Below are positions 17,921 to 27,591 of a DNA stretch of 47,475 nucleotides, piece by piece (position 1 is the first letter of the stretch; every line of letters starts with the position of its first letter). The position numbers and the translations under genes are program-made. Origin of the DNA: MED-G116 sp038107835 (GTDB taxonomy: Bacteria; Pseudomonadota; Alphaproteobacteria; Puniceispirillales; Puniceispirillaceae); contig JAYNHH010000019.1 of NCBI GenBank assembly GCA_038107835.1, forward strand, positions 1-47,475, given 5' to 3'. The notes under the pieces were generated by a model that searched no databases, was not told the origin of the DNA, and was given only the letters and a program-made list of their open reading frames with translations.

Positions 17921-19000
17921 CTAGCTGCCAAGCAGGCGGTTGGTGTGCCCCATTTTGCGGCCGGTCTTGGCATCGGCCTTGCCATAGAGATGGACATGCG
18001 TGCCGGCTGATGCGAGCAGTTCAGGCAGTTTCCACATATCCTCGCCCAGCAGATTGTCCATCTGCCAGTTGCCATAGATATGGGTCGCGCCAAAGGGCAT
18101 TCCCGCCAACAGGCGAGCGAGTTGGGCAAACTGGCTTGTGGCGCAGCCCTCAATCGTCCAGTGAAATGAATTATGGGGGCGGGGGGCTATTTCGTTGAAC
18201 AGCAATTTGCCGTCAACTGTGACAAAGGCCTCCAGCGCCAGAAGGCCGAACAACGCCAATGCCTCAGCCATTTTTTCAACGGCGTTCATTCCCTCTGCGA
18301 TGATTTCGTCATGTAGGGGTGCAGGCGCTGCTGATTGCGCGAGAATGCCGCCTCGATGGTGATTCAGGCTTGCCGGAAAATGGCTGACATCGCCAGTTGC
18401 GTCACGCGCTACCAGAAAGCTGGCCTCAGCAGCAAAATCAACCATCTCCTCCAGAATGGCGTCATCCGTGCCAAGACTGTCAAAGGCAGCGTCCATGTCG
18501 TCACCCGGCTTGATCCGCACCTGTCCCTTGCCATCATAGCCGAGCGTAGAGGTTTTCAAAATGCCGGGAAGCCCGTGGCCGCGCATTGCTGCCTTCAGAT
18601 CGCCCGCGCTCGTAACGGGCCAGAATTGTGGCGTCGCTATACCCAATTCGCGGGCGAGGGTCTTTTCACGGATGCGGTGCTGCGCCGTATGGAGGGCGGC
18701 GCGTCCCGGGCTGACTGGACAGATGTCGGCAAGTACATCCATGACTGCGGCTGGCACATTCTCAAACTCGCTGGTGATCACATCGACGTCCGCGGCAAAG
18801 GCGGCAAGCGCAGCGGTGTCATCATAAGCTGCTGTCGTTGCGCGGTGTGCGATATCCCCCGCCGGGCTGTTGCTGGCATCAGGCGCATAGACATGTGTGC
18901 GCAGCCCCAGCTGCGCGGCGGCGATGGCAAGCATTCGTCCCAGCTGTCCACTGCCAAGAATGCCGATTGTCTGAACGGATGTGGGGGTGTTCTCCGTCAT
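17921..19000 (-). CDS. purK: N5-carboxyaminoimidazole ribonucleotide synthase
   Basis: A 359-residue ATP-grasp enzyme that carboxylates aminoimidazole ribonucleotide with bicarbonate and ATP in purine synthesis. Visible are the N-terminal IGILGSGQLGRMLAIAA, the ATP-grasp segment ILKTSTLGYDGKGQV, and the C-terminal LFNEIAPRPHNSFHWTIEGC. The start overlaps the purE stop by four bases (ATGA). It converges on metA with only 14 bases between the two stops. Confidence 0.97.
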   Translation of the reverse strand: MTENTPTSVQTIGILGSGQLGRMLAIAAAQLGLRTHVYAPDASNSPAGDIAHRATTAAYDDTAALAAFAADVDVITSEFENVPAAVMDVLADICPVSPGRAALHTAQHRIREKTLARELGIATPQFWPVTSAGDLKAAMRGHGLPGILKTSTLGYDGKGQVRIKPGDDMDAAFDSLGTDDAILEEMVDFAAEASFLVARDATGDVSHFPASLNHHRGGILAQSAAPAPLHDEIIAEGMNAVEKMAEALALFGLLALEAFVTVDGKLLFNEIAPRPHNSFHWTIEGCATSQFAQLARLLAGMPFGATHIYGNWQMDNLLGEDMWKLPELLASAGTHVHLYGKADAKTGRKMGHTNRLLGS

Positions 19001-19497
19001 GAAGGAGTCTCGGCGACATCCGCGCTCTGCCGTGCCCGCCAGTCGATCATCTTTCTGGCAATCGATGGATCGGTCAGCGCCAGAACCTGCAGTGCCAGAA
19101 GGGCCGCATTTTTTGCGCCCGCAACGCCAATGGCAAGTGTGCCAACCGGAACACCGGCTGGCATCTGGACGATGGACAGCAGCGAGTCCATACCCTTGAG
19201 CGCAGCTGACTCGATTGGCACTCCCAGCACCGGCAGATGTGTGTGGGCTGCCAGCATGCCCGGCAGATGCGCCGCACCACCAGCACCGGCGATGATAACG
19301 TCAAACCCCTCATCGTGGGCTGTCTGCGCAAAATTTGTCAGCCGGTTTGGGGTTCTGTGCGCCGAGATGATTTTCACCTCATGTGGCGCGTCAAACTGCT
19401 CCAGAATGGCCGCCGCTTCCTGCATGGTTTTCCAGTCGGACTGGCTGCCCATGCAGATGGCGATTTTTCGTGATGATTTGTCTGTGGACCCGGTCAT
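18997..19497 (-). CDS. purE: 5-(carboxyamino)imidazole ribonucleotide mutase
   Basis: A 166-residue class I PurE that moves the carboxyl group of N5-CAIR to C4 of the ring. The motifs ICMGSQSDWKTM, SAHRTPNRL, IIAGAGGAAHLPGM and the LPVLGVPIES region are all present. Encoded just ahead of and coupled to purK, the enzyme that makes its substrate. Confidence 0.97.
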   Translation of the reverse strand: MTGSTDKSSRKIAICMGSQSDWKTMQEAAAILEQFDAPHEVKIISAHRTPNRLTNFAQTAHDEGFDVIIAGAGGAAHLPGMLAAHTHLPVLGVPIESAALKGMDSLLSIVQMPAGVPVGTLAIGVAGAKNAALLALQVLALTDPSIARKMIDWRARQSADVAETPS

Positions 19498-19544
19498 GAT
19501 GTAAAGACTCGCTGGAAATTATCAACAGGTTCTAGGTTGGCGTG

Positions 19545-19778
19545 CTAGGCAATGATGTCCGGCAGAATGCGGCTGCGCAACAATGTCATTTCGTCCTTTA
19601 GGATGAGTTTTCGCTTTTTCAATCGTTGCAGCTTCAACTGGTCAAAGGGTTTGTCATCGGCAAGGCGCTCAATCACGTCATCGAGATCACGATGTTCAGA
19701 CTCAAGCTGGCGTAACTTGTTGATGATCGTCTGCTGATCGCCGGTCCCATCCTGATCTGTCACAATGACCTCCCGCAC
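19545..19778 (-). CDS. DUF465/YdcH-like small helical protein
   Basis: A 77-residue hydrophilic protein with the DUF465 pattern: KLRQLESEHRDLDDVIERL then FDQLKLQRLKKRKLILKDEM, which should form a helical hairpin or coiled coil. Function of the family is not established. It lies 11 bases downstream of the DUF1013 gene and 47 bases upstream of purE, on the same strand, so it may share their transcript. Confidence 0.85.
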   Translation of the reverse strand: MREVIVTDQDGTGDQQTIINKLRQLESEHRDLDDVIERLADDKPFDQLKLQRLKKRKLILKDEMTLLRSRILPDIIA

Positions 19779-19789
19779 CGCTGGTTGCG

Positions 19790-20353
19790 TTATGGCAACT
19801 CGCTGAGGTTCGAGACCTGTTCTTCGACCTGTGTTGAACCACCAGCTTTCTCGATGGCGGCATCAAGGTCACCTTGCGAACACAGCCCCAGCATTGCCGG
19901 GTGTTTGGCGGTGATATTGGCAATGTTCCAATGTGTGCGCTCGCGGATCTTGCCAATGGTTTCCTTGGTCGTTCCGATCAGCTTCACAATCTGCGAGTCC
20001 TTGAGTTCTGGATGATGTTTAACCAGCCAGGCAATGCCATCAGGCTTGTCGCCGCGCCGTGCAACCGGCACATAGCGTGGGCCCTTGGTGCGCCGGTTCG
20101 GTGTCGGCAGGTCAGACTCGGCAAGTACCAGCCGCGCTGTTGGATCATTCTGGCAACGATCCAGCTCTTCTTGCGTCAGCTGGCCATTCTGCACCGGGTC
20201 ATATCCCTGGATGCCAATGCCGGCCTCGCCATCGGCGATTGACTGGACTTCCAACGGGTGCAGGCTGCAGAAATCGGCAATCTGGTCAAAAGACAGGGAT
20301 GTATTGTCGATCAGCCAGACGGCTGATGCTTTGGGCATGAGAAGCTGTGTCAT
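19790..20353 (-). CDS. DUF1013-family regulator (TrcR-like)
   Basis: A 187-residue protein of the alphaproteobacterial DUF1013 family, annotated elsewhere as cell-cycle regulator TrcR. Recognisable are LMPKASAVWLIDNTSLSF, IADFCSLHPLEVQSIADGE, the basic segment NRRTKGPRYVPVARRGDKP, and the helix-turn-helix-like LKDSQIVKLIGTTKETIGKI. It likely binds DNA in the cytosol. The family call is firm; the regulatory role is taken from the family name. Confidence 0.88.
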   Translation of the reverse strand: MTQLLMPKASAVWLIDNTSLSFDQIADFCSLHPLEVQSIADGEAGIGIQGYDPVQNGQLTQEELDRCQNDPTARLVLAESDLPTPNRRTKGPRYVPVARRGDKPDGIAWLVKHHPELKDSQIVKLIGTTKETIGKIRERTHWNIANITAKHPAMLGLCSQGDLDAAIEKAGGSTQVEEQVSNLSELP

Positions 20354-20579
20354 GATGAGGCTACCTTTGATGTCCTACCGAATATCCTACTGGCTGCGCC
20401 CTGAGCCAGTGCAATGCACCGGTCAGGCGTGTTCACTTTGCAAATTGAAGTGGAAACATCTTCTTATACTCCTGAAACGCAGTGATTGCCAAGCCTCCCT
20501 TTGCCAAGAGGTACCAAAAATGTGCATAATTCGCCTGCGACAGTGATATCGCAGACTGTATAAAGCAGGGAGCCAGCAG

Positions 20580-20771
20580 ATGGATGATGAATTCGATGCG
20601 TTGAAGCCACCGGGATCCGGGCCAGAGATGGAGCGTTGGAACCGTGAGGATCTGGAGGCCTATATCACCGCCATGAAAGCTGAGATCAGCAAGGTTGAGC
20701 GAATTCTTGCGAGCAAGGCCGGTGTCAATGCAGAAGCCGCCGCACTTTTTGGCAGCGCCGATAAAGGCTGA
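20580..20771 (+). CDS. DUF1192-family small protein
   Basis: A 63-residue acidic protein. The core MERWNREDLEAYITAMKAEI followed by SKVERILASK is the DUF1192 pattern: a short helix predicted to form a coiled coil. The ATG at 20580 is preceded by CAGGGAGC, a reasonable ribosome site. Converges on the ygfZ-like gene nine bases away. Function unknown. Confidence 0.82.
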   Translation: MDDEFDALKPPGSGPEMERWNREDLEAYITAMKAEISKVERILASKAGVNAEAAALFGSADKG

Positions 20772-20780
20772 GTGCCGCGT

Positions 20781-21698
20781 CTAGCCAGCCCTGTCGGTGC
20801 GCGCTGGGTTGGGCAGAGGCTGCATCCACTCCGGGATCAACAGATCTGCAGGTGAGCCGGCAACTTGCAGTTTTGCCTCACCGCCCAGAACAAGATGCAG
20901 ATCAGACAGTTTGATCAATGCCAGACATAGGCTGCCCCCTTCAGTTTTGGCGGCTGTCTTGGTTGTCGCGACAGCTCTCTCATTCAACAGAATTTCCGTC
21001 CCGGGAGCAGGCGGCGAACCAGCGGGCATGTGCAATGGCACAAGCCGACGTTTCACAAGGCCACGATAATGGGTGCGGGCCGTGACTTCCTGACCGATGT
21101 AACAGCCCTTTTCAAAATCAACCGCGCCCAGCCTGTCGAGACCGGCCTCAAGCATCAGTGCGCGTTCCGGGGTGAGGTCAAGCGGTCCCTCGGGAACACC
21201 GGCGGCAATGCGTAGTGCCTGCCATTGCGTGATCTCACCGCGGGTGGCGATGGCGGTGAAAGGGGGGGGCGCATCACTATGGCCAAGCCAACGACAACCG
21301 AGGCTCTGGTGACGCCGGTCGTGATAAACCCCCTCAATATCAACTGGCGCGCCCCAGCACAGCCAGATGGTCATATCCTCAACCACCTGAAGGTTGACCG
21401 GGCGGCGCAGGCGATAACGGCGCAGGCGCGTGAACAGATCGGCAAGACCTGATGCATCGGCCTCGATGATGAAATGGCTGCCCGCGTCAGCCCCGGCAGG
21501 GCAGCGGTAGATCATCATGTCATGCAGGACTCGGCCCTGCGGAGTCAGCAGCGCCGCCGGTGCGCAGCCGCCTACCGCAATCTGGTCGATATTGGCGGTC
21601 AGAATGGTCTGCAGGAAGCGCGCTGCCTCCTCACCGTCGATCTGGATGAAGCCTTTTCCGACCAGTGGCGCAAAAAGGGCAGATGTCTGATCAGTCAT
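20781..21698 (-). CDS. ygfZ: YgfZ/IbaG-class folate-binding protein (GcvT-like)
   Basis: A 305-residue tetrahydrofolate-binding protein related to GcvT that helps maintain some iron-sulfur enzymes. The diagnostic KGCYIGQEV motif is at residues 197-205, with the reactive cysteine at C199. The N-terminal part (FLQTILTANID, LTPQGRVLHDMMIY) also fits. Slightly shorter than GcvT and with no operon link to the glycine cleavage genes. Confidence 0.92.
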   Translation of the reverse strand: MTDQTSALFAPLVGKGFIQIDGEEAARFLQTILTANIDQIAVGGCAPAALLTPQGRVLHDMMIYRCPAGADAGSHFIIEADASGLADLFTRLRRYRLRRPVNLQVVEDMTIWLCWGAPVDIEGVYHDRRHQSLGCRWLGHSDAPPPFTAIATRGEITQWQALRIAAGVPEGPLDLTPERALMLEAGLDRLGAVDFEKGCYIGQEVTARTHYRGLVKRRLVPLHMPAGSPPAPGTEILLNERAVATTKTAAKTEGGSLCLALIKLSDLHLVLGGEAKLQVAGSPADLLIPEWMQPLPNPARTDRAG

Positions 21699-21727
21699 GG
21701 TGGTTTCCTGTTGCTGTCTGATGCTGG

Positions 21728-22219
21728 TTACTTCTGGATTGAGACGCTGCCAGCGAAGCGGGCGATATAAAAATGCCTCTTGCGCGCCCAGAAACAGCGA
21801 TCCTTGGCCGGGATGATTTCGCGATATTCCGACCTGTCGGCAAAGCTGTATTTCTGTGTGCAGCCAAAATAGCGGACGGTAATCCAGTCATTCCCCAGAT
21901 TGAGCTCACCACGGTCCTGTGTTTTGATGGTGATTACTGCCTGATCACGGGCAAAACACTGGCCAATCTTGCCGCCCCGGCATTCGGTCTCATCGGAATC
22001 TGTCACCCGAATATAGGTCAGCCGACCTTGGTCGAAACGGAAGCCCTCATCGTCAAACATCGCACAGCCATCATGCGGCGGTGTCCTGCTTTTTGCGAAT
22101 TCACAGGTAAACCAGGTGCCAGCCCATTTCCCCGTTTCTGCTGATCCGGATTGCGAGGCCTGCAACGGGGCGGCTATGGTAATCAGGGCCAACAGCCCGA
22201 TAATGGATATACGAAGCAT
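21728..22219 (-). CDS. Secreted hypothetical protein
   Basis: A 163-residue protein I do not recognise. Starting at the ATG at 22219 gives a clear Sec signal peptide (MLRISIIGLLALITIAAPLQA, cleavage near AQ/AS); an ATG 16 codons upstream would put charged residues ahead of it. The mature part has six or so cysteines (TCEFAKS, DGCAMFDDE, ETECRGGKIGQCFA, YFGCTQKYS, DRCFWARK), which suggests disulfide bonding in the periplasm. It lies 29 bases before ygfZ on the same strand. Confidence 0.7.
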   Translation of the reverse strand: MLRISIIGLLALITIAAPLQASQSGSAETGKWAGTWFTCEFAKSRTPPHDGCAMFDDEGFRFDQGRLTYIRVTDSDETECRGGKIGQCFARDQAVITIKTQDRGELNLGNDWITVRYFGCTQKYSFADRSEYREIIPAKDRCFWARKRHFYIARFAGSVSIQK

Positions 22220-22303
22220 TGAGCGCCTCTGTGATTTCCTGAATGCGAAAGTGACCTGGACCGGCAAGACACCTGTCTTGACCAGTCGCCAGTATGAGTG
22301 ACT

Positions 22304-23620
22304 TTACTGATTGATCTGCGGTGCCGCAAGGCGCAGAAACAGAACGGCACCAATCTGTGCCGTTACGGCAAGAGCAATATTGAGACCCATCAGGGTGGGC
22401 AGCCCATGCCCGTGATCAATCATGACCCCCATCATCATTGGCGACAATGCCGAGGCAAAGACTCCCACTGGCAGGAAGACAGATTTGATTTCCCCAAGGA
22501 ACCGGGTGCCATAAAGTTCAGCCGTGATTGCCGTCAGAGCGCTGAAAGGCATGCCCGACGCCAAGCCAAACAGCGCAAAGAACAGTGGTACACCGACGCT
22601 GGAATCGCCAAACCACAGCACGGCGCATGCCAATGCTGTCGGCAACATTGTGTGTGCGGCAATGCGGCGTGCGGTGAACCGGTCTACCAGCTGGCCCGAC
22701 AAAAGGGTGCCGAGGATCGCAAAGCCGGCATAAAGAACATAGTTGGCGGTCCAGCTTTCCATGCTGACATTTTTCAGTTCGGCCAGATGAATCTGATGGA
22801 ACAGCAGGCCGGTAATGGAGAAGTTTGGAACCGTGAAAAGTCCCAGCAGGCCAAACCAGAACCGGCGGTCACGTAGCATTGCCCGCCGCCGCCAATGGGC
22901 CACCCCGTCAATCATGACAATCGCCGCCCCGGCCTGTTTTTCGGCATCGCTGTCTGGCGTGATGCTTTTGGCCTGTAACGCCTCCAATCCGCCACCATCC
23001 TGATAACGGGTGCGCTGGGTCAGATAGCGGATGTTGGGGCCGAGTGCGAGCGCCAGCCCGATTGGCAGGACCAGCCATATCTGCCGCCAGTCAAAGATCG
23101 TCAGCAGGGCCACGACCGAAATCGGTCCGATGGATTCGGCGAAGCTGATCCCCATCTGGGCAATCGACAGCGCGCGGCCACGCGCCGCGATATAGCGCCG
23201 TGCCATGGCTGTCGAATAGACATGTGTCATCATTCCCTGTCCACACAGCCGCAACATATAAAGCCCAAGAACGAGTGTCACCACGGAAAAAATCTGGCTG
23301 AACAGCATCGCCGTGAGGCACAGGGATGACAGCACCAACAACGCCAGCTTTTCCACCCGCACCGTGTCAGCCAGTTTGCCGACCCATAACAGGCTGATGG
23401 CACTACAGGTGGTGGCCATGGCGTAATAGGTGCCAAACTCGCCATGGCTGAGCGCAAGCTCGGCCCGTATATGGCCCGAATAGAGCGAGATGAAGAAAGT
23501 CTGGCCAAGCGATGAGCAGAACGCCATCGCCATGCCGAACAGCAGAAACCGCCATTCAACGGCAATGAAATCGCGGGTTGAGGCTGGCAGGTCAGAAGCT
23601 GGTGCTGGAGGCAGGGTCAT
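22304..23620 (-). CDS. MFS transporter
   Basis: A 438-residue inner-membrane carrier with about twelve hydrophobic segments and a long charged central loop (around residues 195-240, DSDAEKQAGAAIVMID) between the two six-helix halves. The loop after the second helix reads LWVGKLADTVRVEKL, a form of the MFS signature. Substrate not evident from sequence or neighbours. Monocistronic by spacing. Confidence 0.9.
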   Translation of the reverse strand: MTLPPAPASDLPASTRDFIAVEWRFLLFGMAMAFCSSLGQTFFISLYSGHIRAELALSHGEFGTYYAMATTCSAISLLWVGKLADTVRVEKLALLVLSSLCLTAMLFSQIFSVVTLVLGLYMLRLCGQGMMTHVYSTAMARRYIAARGRALSIAQMGISFAESIGPISVVALLTIFDWRQIWLVLPIGLALALGPNIRYLTQRTRYQDGGGLEALQAKSITPDSDAEKQAGAAIVMIDGVAHWRRRAMLRDRRFWFGLLGLFTVPNFSITGLLFHQIHLAELKNVSMESWTANYVLYAGFAILGTLLSGQLVDRFTARRIAAHTMLPTALACAVLWFGDSSVGVPLFFALFGLASGMPFSALTAITAELYGTRFLGEIKSVFLPVGVFASALSPMMMGVMIDHGHGLPTLMGLNIALAVTAQIGAVLFLRLAAPQINQ

Positions 23621-23768
23621 GGCCGGACTTCACCACAGGACGCCCACAGCGACAAGGAGAAACACCGCTTTACGCAAGTCGCCATTAACGGAATTTTTAC
23701 GAGAGGTGATCCATGTTAGTCATTGAATAGCCTGCGCTGGCCAACACTTCAATCAGGAGAATGCTCTC

Positions 23769-24323
23769 ATGGCTCAGGCTTTCGAACGTCTGTCAGAAAA
23801 ACACATTGTTTTTCTCGAGGCACAGCCTTGTTTTTTTGTGGCAACAGCCGCCGCAGATGGCCGCGTGAATATTTCACCCAAGGGGCTTGACAGTCTGCGT
23901 GTCATCTCGCCAACCAGGGTGATATGGTTAAACATCACTGGCAGTGGAAATGAGACGGCAGCCCATATTCGTGAATTGCCTCGGATGACGCTGATGTTTA
24001 GTGCATTTTCTGGCTCTGCTTTGACCCTGCGGCTATATGGAACCGCTGAATGTCTGCAGCCGGGGGATATTGGCTGGGAGGAGGCTTTGTCCTCCTTTCC
24101 GGGATTGCCAGCGGCGCGGCAGATTTTTGATCTGACAATTGATCGGGTGCAGACATCTTGCGGCTCCAGCGTTCCTGAGATGAAAATAGTCCGTCACCGT
24201 GCCGAGGACGAATTGATCCCATTTTTTGATAAAATGCCAGACGAGAAACTCGTCGCCTATCAGAAGAAAAAGAACATGATCTCAATTGATGGCAAGCCAA
24301 CCGGCATGGCTGGCAGGTTGTGA
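23769..24323 (+). CDS. Pyridoxamine 5'-phosphate oxidase-like FMN-binding protein
   Basis: A 184-residue split-barrel protein. The N-terminal part (HIVFLEAQPCFFVATAAADGRVNIS then PKGLDSLRV) and the HIRELPRMTLMFSAFSGSALTLRLYGTAE segment match PPOX-fold flavin proteins of the Pfam putative-PNPOx group. It is not classical PdxH: the conserved C-terminal arginine-rich part of PdxH is absent. An AGGAG lies ten bases before the ATG. Reaction unknown. Confidence 0.82.
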   Translation: MAQAFERLSEKHIVFLEAQPCFFVATAAADGRVNISPKGLDSLRVISPTRVIWLNITGSGNETAAHIRELPRMTLMFSAFSGSALTLRLYGTAECLQPGDIGWEEALSSFPGLPAARQIFDLTIDRVQTSCGSSVPEMKIVRHRAEDELIPFFDKMPDEKLVAYQKKKNMISIDGKPTGMAGRL

Positions 24324-24652
24324 TGATTGATGTCGCTCTTTGAAGGTTCACCCCTTGAAACATGCAGATCATCTTCATAAATAAAAAGCATAGTAAATGC
24401 TGTTTGCATAAAATTATGCGCAGCTGACCTGATGCCTGGCCCGTGATGGTGCCAATCGATTTCACATACCAGGTGGTCAGGCCAGAGCTGGATGCAGACA
24501 GATGGATGAACTGGAGCATGAATTGCAGAAGGCGGCTATGGCCTTGATCTGGCTGATCTGTGTTATGCTGACCGCGCGCTGATCATAAAACGATAGCGGG
24601 CTGTGGCAGTCATGCGGGTAAATTCATCCACATGATGAAGGAGTGTTGAGTG
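24324..24652. other. Intergenic region before clpB
   Basis: This 329-bp gap holds a candidate heat-shock promoter (listed separately) and a 26-codon frame at 24502-24582 that would encode a short amphipathic start and one hydrophobic helix (ALIWLICVMLTAR). The latter lacks a clear ribosome site and is weakly supported. Nothing else is evident. Confidence 0.4.
24354..24382 (+). promoter_or_regulatory. Candidate RpoH promoter for clpB
   Basis: CTTGAAA at 24354-24360 is followed after 15 bases by CATAAAT at 24376-24382. This is the same spacing as the much better RpoH promoter before hsp20 in this window. The leader to clpB would be about 260 bases, which is long, so the call is tentative. Confidence 0.4.
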
Positions 24653-27301
24653 ATGCAGACAGATAAATTTACCGCACTTGTGCGCAATGCGATGATCGCC
24701 GCCCAGAATGATGCGCTTGCTGCTGACCACCAGAAACTGACCGCGCTACATGTTCTGTCTGCGATTTTGGCAGACGACAATGTGATGGCGCGCAATCTTG
24801 TTGGCCGGGCGGGTGGCGATCTTGGCGCGCTCCGTTCAGGACTCGACAAGGGGCTTGCGTCAATTCCATCGGTGACGGGTGGCGGTGCTGACCAGATGCA
24901 GGTGGATATCGAACTTGCCCGGATCATGCAGGCTGCCGAGACTGAGTCAAAATCTCTCAGGGATTCGTTTCTGGCTGTCGATGCGCTGTTGATCGCCATG
25001 GCGAAAAGCAGGGGCGATACCGGCAAGCTGCTAAGGCAGGCTGGCGTTGACGCGGCGCGTCTTGCCAGTGCCGTTGCCGAGCTTCGCAAGGGCAGGACCG
25101 CTGACAGTGACATGGCGGAGGAGGCGCATGAAGCGCTCGGCAAATTTACCACTGATCTAACCGACGCCGCGCGCAACGGCAAGCTGGACCCCGTAATTGG
25201 CCGTGAAGCCGAGGTTCGCCGCACCGTGCAAATATTGGCCCGCCGGACCAAAAACAATCCGGTGCTGATTGGCCAGCCGGGTGTTGGTAAAACTGCAATT
25301 GCCGAAGGGCTTGCGCAGCGCATTATCAATGGTGATGTGCCACAGGCGCTTGCCGATAAATCCCTCTTGTCGCTGGATATGGGCGCGCTTGTTGCCGGCG
25401 CAAAATTTCGCGGTGAGTTTGAGGAGCGCCTGAAATCCGTCCTCAAGGAGGTGCAGTCGCGAGACGGCGAGGTGATCCTGTTCGTCGACGAAATGCATCA
25501 GCTTGTCGGGGCAGGCAAGACCGATGGGGCTATGGATGCATCGAACCTGCTGAAACCGGCTCTGGCACGTGGCGAATTGCGTTGTATCGGCGCAACGACG
25601 CTGGATGAATATCGCCAATATGTGGAAAAGGATGCGGCGCTGACGCGCCGGTTCCAGCCTGTATTTGTTGATGAGCCAAGCGTCGAGGACACGGTTTTCG
25701 TCCTGCGTGGCCTGAAGGAGAAATATGAGCTGCACCATGGTGTAAGGATTACCGATGATGCGCTGATTGCGGCGGCACGCCTCTCGCACCGTTATATCGC
25801 CGAACGGTTTCTGCCCGACAAGGCAATCGATGTGATGGATGAGGCGGCGAGCCATCTACGCATCCAATCCGACAGCAAGCCTGCCGATCTGGACAAGGCT
25901 GACCGGCAGATCATTCAGCTGAAAATCGAACAGGCGGCGCTTCAGAAGGAAAACGCCAAAGCCTCTGAAAAACGGCTTGCGGCGATTGCTGGGGAGCTGG
26001 CAAGTCTCGAACAGCGCTCGGCCGAGCTGACAGCGGCATGGGACGGGGTCAAGGCCCGCATGGCCGAGGTTGGCAGATTGCAGCAGCAGCTTGAGGACCA
26101 GCGGCATAGTCTTGAAGTTGCCCAGCGTGAGGGCAGGCTCGAGATGGCGGCTGAACTCACCTACGCTACCCTCCCGGCGCTGGAGCAGGAACTTGCCGCG
26201 GCCAAGGATGCGGTTGCCGAATCCCAACTGGTTGATGAAGAGGTCACGGCACCGCATATCGCATCGGTGATCAGCAGCTGGACCGGTATCCCGGTTGACA
26301 AGATGCTGGAAGGTGAGCGCGAGAAACTGCTTGGCATGGAGGCGATCATCGGCCAGCGCATCATTGGCCAGAGTGAGGCTGTGTCGTCCGTTGCCAATGC
26401 CATTCGTCGGTCCCGTGCCGGCCTTGCCGACCCGCATCAGCCGATGGGCAGTTTTCTGATGCTGGGTCCGACTGGCGTTGGCAAGACCGAACTTGCCAAG
26501 GCTCTGGCTGAATTCCTGTTTGACAATGATGATGCGGTGCTGCGGATCGACATGTCCGAATATATGGAGAAACACGCGGTGGCACGCCTCATCGGAGCGC
26601 CTCCCGGTTATGTCGGCTACGAAGAGGGGGGCAGCCTGACCGAGGCAGTGCGCCGCCGACCCTATCAGGTGGTGCTGTTTGACGAGATTGAAAAGGCACA
26701 TCCGGACATTTTCAACGTGCTGCTGCAGGTGCTCGATGAGGGGCATTTGACCGATGGCCAGGGGCGGCGCGTTGATTTTGCCAACACGCTGGTTCTGCTA
26801 ACCTCGAATATTGGCGCTGATCACCTGCTGGCGCTTGGCGATGGTGAGGATTCGGATGCAGCCCGCACCGCCGTGATGGGTGATGTGCAGGCGACGTTCC
26901 GGCCAGAATTTCTGAACCGACTTGATGAGATACTGCTCTTTCACCGTCTCTCACAGGGCGATATGGGGGCGATTGTCACGATCCAATTTGCCCGGCTGGC
27001 TGGCCGTCTTGCCGACCGCGGGATTAGTCTGCGGCTTGATGATCAGGCAGCAGATTGGCTGGCAGTGCGCGGCTATGACCCGCAGTTTGGTGCGCGGCCG
27101 TTGCAGCGGGTGATCCAGAATGCGGTACAGAATCCGCTCGCCGAGGCGTTGCTGGCAGGTAGGTTTGGCGAGGGTGATATCGTTGAGGTGCGCCTCGACC
27201 CGGCCACCGATACGCTGGTGTTCGGTGTTGGTGTTGCTGCTGACGGCAAGGTAAAGGGCGTGTTGTCCGATGCCGCCGGTGATGTTGCCGGTTCTGCCTG
27301 A
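24653..27301 (+). CDS. clpB: ATP-dependent disaggregase ClpB
   Basis: An 882-residue Hsp100 chaperone that works with DnaK to solubilise aggregates. The order is N domain (1-150), AAA+ domain 1 with Walker A GQPGVGKTAIAEG (K213) and Walker B ILFVDEMHQL, a middle coiled-coil domain from about 400 to 530 rich in Glu, Leu and Arg, and AAA+ domain 2 with GPTGVGKTELAK (K611) and VVLFDEIEKAHPD. The middle domain separates ClpB from ClpA. The ATG at 24653 follows GAAGGAG; a GTG directly before it is in frame. Length is normal. Confidence 0.98.
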   Translation: MQTDKFTALVRNAMIAAQNDALAADHQKLTALHVLSAILADDNVMARNLVGRAGGDLGALRSGLDKGLASIPSVTGGGADQMQVDIELARIMQAAETESKSLRDSFLAVDALLIAMAKSRGDTGKLLRQAGVDAARLASAVAELRKGRTADSDMAEEAHEALGKFTTDLTDAARNGKLDPVIGREAEVRRTVQILARRTKNNPVLIGQPGVGKTAIAEGLAQRIINGDVPQALADKSLLSLDMGALVAGAKFRGEFEERLKSVLKEVQSRDGEVILFVDEMHQLVGAGKTDGAMDASNLLKPALARGELRCIGATTLDEYRQYVEKDAALTRRFQPVFVDEPSVEDTVFVLRGLKEKYELHHGVRITDDALIAAARLSHRYIAERFLPDKAIDVMDEAASHLRIQSDSKPADLDKADRQIIQLKIEQAALQKENAKASEKRLAAIAGELASLEQRSAELTAAWDGVKARMAEVGRLQQQLEDQRHSLEVAQREGRLEMAAELTYATLPALEQELAAAKDAVAESQLVDEEVTAPHIASVISSWTGIPVDKMLEGEREKLLGMEAIIGQRIIGQSEAVSSVANAIRRSRAGLADPHQPMGSFLMLGPTGVGKTELAKALAEFLFDNDDAVLRIDMSEYMEKHAVARLIGAPPGYVGYEEGGSLTEAVRRRPYQVVLFDEIEKAHPDIFNVLLQVLDEGHLTDGQGRRVDFANTLVLLTSNIGADHLLALGDGEDSDAARTAVMGDVQATFRPEFLNRLDEILLFHRLSQGDMGAIVTIQFARLAGRLADRGISLRLDDQAADWLAVRGYDPQFGARPLQRVIQNAVQNPLAEALLAGRFGEGDIVEVRLDPATDTLVFGVGVAADGKVKGVLSDAAGDVAGSA

Positions 27302-27404
27302 TCCTCGACCAGCGTCTCTGCCCCGATCCCGCAATATCTCCGGTCACAGGAAAGCAATGACACCGCGTCCTTCGCCCGCTAGTCTGTAATCGACGGAGGA
27401 TAGC

Positions 27405-27533
27405 GTGTTGAAGAAATTATTGATCAGGTTTGGTGGTCTGGCCTTTGCGTTCTTTTTGATCAAAGGTCTGGTCTGGCTTTTCATTTTCTGGTTTGGCTGG
27501 GAATCCTTCAACCATTTCTTTGGTCAGGCATGA
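27405..27533 (+). CDS. Small single-pass membrane protein
   Basis: A 42-residue frame starting at GTG 27405, four bases after a strong GGAGGA ribosome site. The product begins MLKKLLIRFGG and is mostly one hydrophobic helix rich in Phe and Trp (LAFAFFLIKGLVWLFIFWF), with a short polar tail. I do not recognise a family. Its ribosome site and codon pattern argue it is real. Confidence 0.6.
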   Translation: MLKKLLIRFGGLAFAFFLIKGLVWLFIFWFGWESFNHFFGQA

Positions 27534-27591
27534 CGCATGTCACGGGGTTGTTAATGCCGCATTGCTGCGGGGAATGTGTCAGGGGGAACCC

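Noticed and set aside
24502..24582. A 26-codon frame before clpB encoding a short hydrophobic peptide.
   Set aside because: Weak ribosome site and no other support; mentioned only in the gap note.
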